64,000 bases of DNA from Moniliella sp. 'wahieum'. Taxonomy: Eukaryota; Basidiomycota; Moniliellomycetes; Moniliellales; Moniliellaceae. Under the pieces are notes generated by a model that worked only from the letters and a program-made list of their open reading frames with translations, was not told the DNA's origin and made no database searches. This document shows positions 61,983-64,000 of the stretch, piece by piece. The DNA is taken from the NCBI GenBank assembly GCA_003971905.1, contig RSEE01000155.1, positions 1-64,000 on the forward strand, given 5' to 3'. Positions within the stretch are counted from its first letter, which is position 1; each line of letters begins with the position of its first letter. The position numbers were made by a program, and so were the translations under genes.

Positions 61983-64000
61983 TCACGCCCACAACTTGGT
62001 GTGCGCATCGTCTAGACCAGCAAGGAATGCCTGAGTGTAACTGTCCTGGTCATCTTGCCTGAGGGTGCTAGCTTGGAGGTGCGACTTCCAGCTGTCCAAC
62101 ACATACTGTCCAGCAAGCCGATTCGCCCAAGTTTTCACCCGCAAAGCTCTTGCCTGCTAGGAAGCCGTCGCTTGTACCCGTGCTGACTGCCATCATCATG
62201 TGGTCTTCTGACTTGGGCTTGGGCTTGCGGGACTTCAATGCAACCGATTCCTTCGCCTGGGCTCGCCGCACAGCCTCCTTTTCTTGCCGGATAGTGCGAT
62301 AGCGCGCGCCCGCGGGACTTCCACCGCGCATGTTTCCCTGACCGACAACAAAGTACCCCGATACCTCCGTCGCCGAAGCGGTAGATGAAGAGGTGGAGAG
62401 ACTTGACGAGGGGCTCTTTGTTGTGTCTCCAGAACGATCGCCGGAAGGATTGAACTGGGGCACAACGGATGACGCCATAGACGGGACCGCAGATGGGAAA
62501 GCTGGGCTGAGGGGGAGGGAAAGGGTAATCTCCCCACTGAGCTCAAATGAGGTGGTGATCACCACTTCATGAGACCATTGCAATGTTACCGCTGAAATCG
62601 CTGGGGTGGGGACAGCGGTAGGGGAGATAGAGCTTCGACACGCTCTTGGAGTGGGTGGACCCACTCGCCGAGTTGCCGAGTGTGGCTTATCGGATGAAGA
62701 ACTCGAACTGGATTGCGAGCTGCTCCAGATCAAGGATGAGGAGCTAGAAGGGGCTGAGCTTGTCGACAGAGACATGGACGTCGTCGAAGAGACCTTCTCG
62801 CTCATGCTAGAACTGAGCTTGCTGGACGAAGCTGGTGTGTCGCTTGAGCTGATCTTCGTCTGAGTTGAGGACCGGGACATGCTGCTCGAGGTCGGAGAGG
62901 ACGAGTGGGGACGCGTGAAGGCGGTAGAAGACGGGTAGATTTGGGAACTGGAAGGGGTTGACGTTGGTACCAAGCGGGAAGGTACTGCAGGGACCTGGAG
63001 GCAGGAAACATTTTTGGCGATCGTCCCAGCGACAGCAACCTGCTGGGAAGCATTGAGGCTTCCCAAATGGCTGTAGGTGGCGCGTTAGAGATGTTCCAAA
63101 GCGTGAAAGGGCTAGTGAGAAACTCCTTGGCTGCAGCCTTGAAGCACCATCCCGCATTGTTCTTGCAATCCTCCATAGTGTACGAGACCAATATATCGTG
63201 CCCGCCGTCCGGGTACCAAACACCTGGTTCTCAGCTTCACAGAAGGCCTTCTCTGCTGCTTGAGGGTTTGCCTCCCCCTGGAGACTTGCGGCAGCTAGGG
63301 CGCAGGACCATTCCCCCACGACCACGTTTCCTCTGACCGCCGCGGAGCTAGCATTGAGCTGCACATCCACGGGTCCATCAATCTCTTCGTATGCACAGTC
63401 GCATTGGCCCTTTGGTCTGCACGTGTGTACACATAGTACAGATGAGTGTCATCGACGACGAAGTCTTGGCTTGGACGGCTGTTGATCAACTCTGTGCCTC
63501 GGGTCAAGTTGAAGGCATCTTGAAAATAGAGCGGGAACGTGCTTGCGCCCGGAACCGTGCGCAGCGTGTCGAGGGTCTCGTTGTACCATGTCCAAAGGGC
63601 TGGGACATTGATCGGCTCATTGAGGAGCTCAATTCCCACCACATTAGTCACATTAACCAACCTCTCCGTCAAGTTGGTAAGCAAAGCCGTAGTGAGAGAC
63701 ATGTTTCCTTCGCTGAAGAACCCCACCTCTCCATTTGACACACCACTAATGGGGCCAGCATTGGCAGCACCGTAAGCCCCATGGAGATCGAGCAAGACAC
63801 CAAGGTTATACTTGGCTGCCCATTTGATCCCGCGTACAAGGTAGCGCCAGCTGTTGGTGTACACCGTCGAATAAGGGGCAAAGGGAGTGTTGTCTGTCCA
63901 GTTGCTTCCCAAAGTCCAGTAACCAATTGGAATGCGAACGGTATTGACTCCCAACCCAGCCATAGTCTGGAAATCCTCTTCCTGGATCCATGTGTCCCAA
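61983..64000 (-). CDS. Glycoside hydrolase family 5 exo-beta-1,3-glucanase (5' end outside window)
   Basis: Cell-wall glucan hydrolase of the GH5_9 exo-1,3-glucanase type. The window begins inside the catalytic domain: MAGLGVNTVRIPIGYWTLGS, NLGVLLDLHGAYGAANAG, VVGIELLNEPINVPALW (acid/base Glu in NEP), DDTHLYYVYTRADQ, VVVGEWSCALAAAS (nucleophile Glu) and after slips GTIYWSYTMEDCKNNAGWCF. A long Ser/Thr-rich linker (about 62.45-62.95 kb) and a basic segment (RRAQAKESVALKSRKPKPK) follow. The last conserved part (GTSDGFLAGKSFAGENLG) continues best in another frame as LAGQYVLDSWKSHLQAST to DDAHTKLWA with stop at 61983-61985; in the uncorrected frame a stop appears at 62068. The C-terminal GYSDGF-LAGQYV-DSW block is typical of basidiomycete members. 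The gene start lies beyond 64000. Confidence 0.9.

Overview
The window is nuclear DNA of a filamentous basidiomycete fungus. The evidence is short introns (about 55-145 bp) with GTACGT-type donors, a macrofage-activating-glycoprotein-like secreted protein typical of basidiomycetes, a chitin synthase export chaperone (CHS7 family), a fungal Zn2Cys6-type regulator and a solo LTR of Ty3/gypsy type. An agaricomycete, possibly close to Rhizoctonia/Ceratobasidium, is a guess from overall feel only.

Layout: 1-6.9 kb, a GC-rich probable Zn2Cys6 regulator (-) and long spacers; 7.0-8.5, ZPR1 (-); 8.6-10.6, a dispersed repeat and a fresh 350-bp tandem duplication; 11.0-17.6, CHS7-A (+), DBP3 RNA helicase (+), LAM-type sterol-transfer protein A (-); 17.6-22.4, spacers, one unknown gene (-) and a solo LTR with intact target-site duplication; 22.4-30.3, ornithine carbamoyltransferase (-), RNA14/CstF77 (-), U6 snRNA (-), secreted MAG-like glycoprotein (-); 30.3-35.3, repeat-rich gene-poor stretch; 35.3-47.4, bHLH factor (+), IQGAP-type RasGAP (+), TMEM135-like membrane protein (-), CaMK (-), tubulin cofactor B (-); 48.5-52.9, LAM-B (+) and CHS7-B (-); 54.0-64.0, S28 serine peptidase (-), LINE-like relic (-), thymidylate kinase (+), FUN30/SMARCAD1 remodeller (-), GH5 exo-glucanase (-, cut by the window end).

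Three things stand out. (1) The CHS7/LAM pair occurs twice in inverted orientation about 31 kb apart, and DBP3 lies between the pair in only one copy. (2) The spacers carry many short period-7 arrays whose unit is a six-base palindrome A....T plus one spacer base; the palindrome differs from array to array. (3) Most conserved genes change frame where only one or two bases seem to be missing, often in homopolymers, which points to residual assembly indels rather than mass gene death. Because of (3), CDS spans are outer limits of a gene that is read across several frames and introns.

Functional themes: cell wall and secretion (CHS7 x2, GH5 glucanase, S28 peptidase, MAG), lipid and membrane contact (LAM x2, TMEM135-like), signalling (RasGAP, CaMK), RNA and chromatin (DBP3, RNA14, U6, FUN30, two transcription factors) and primary metabolism (OTC, thymidylate kinase). 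Apart from the duplicated pair there is no sign of a metabolic cluster.
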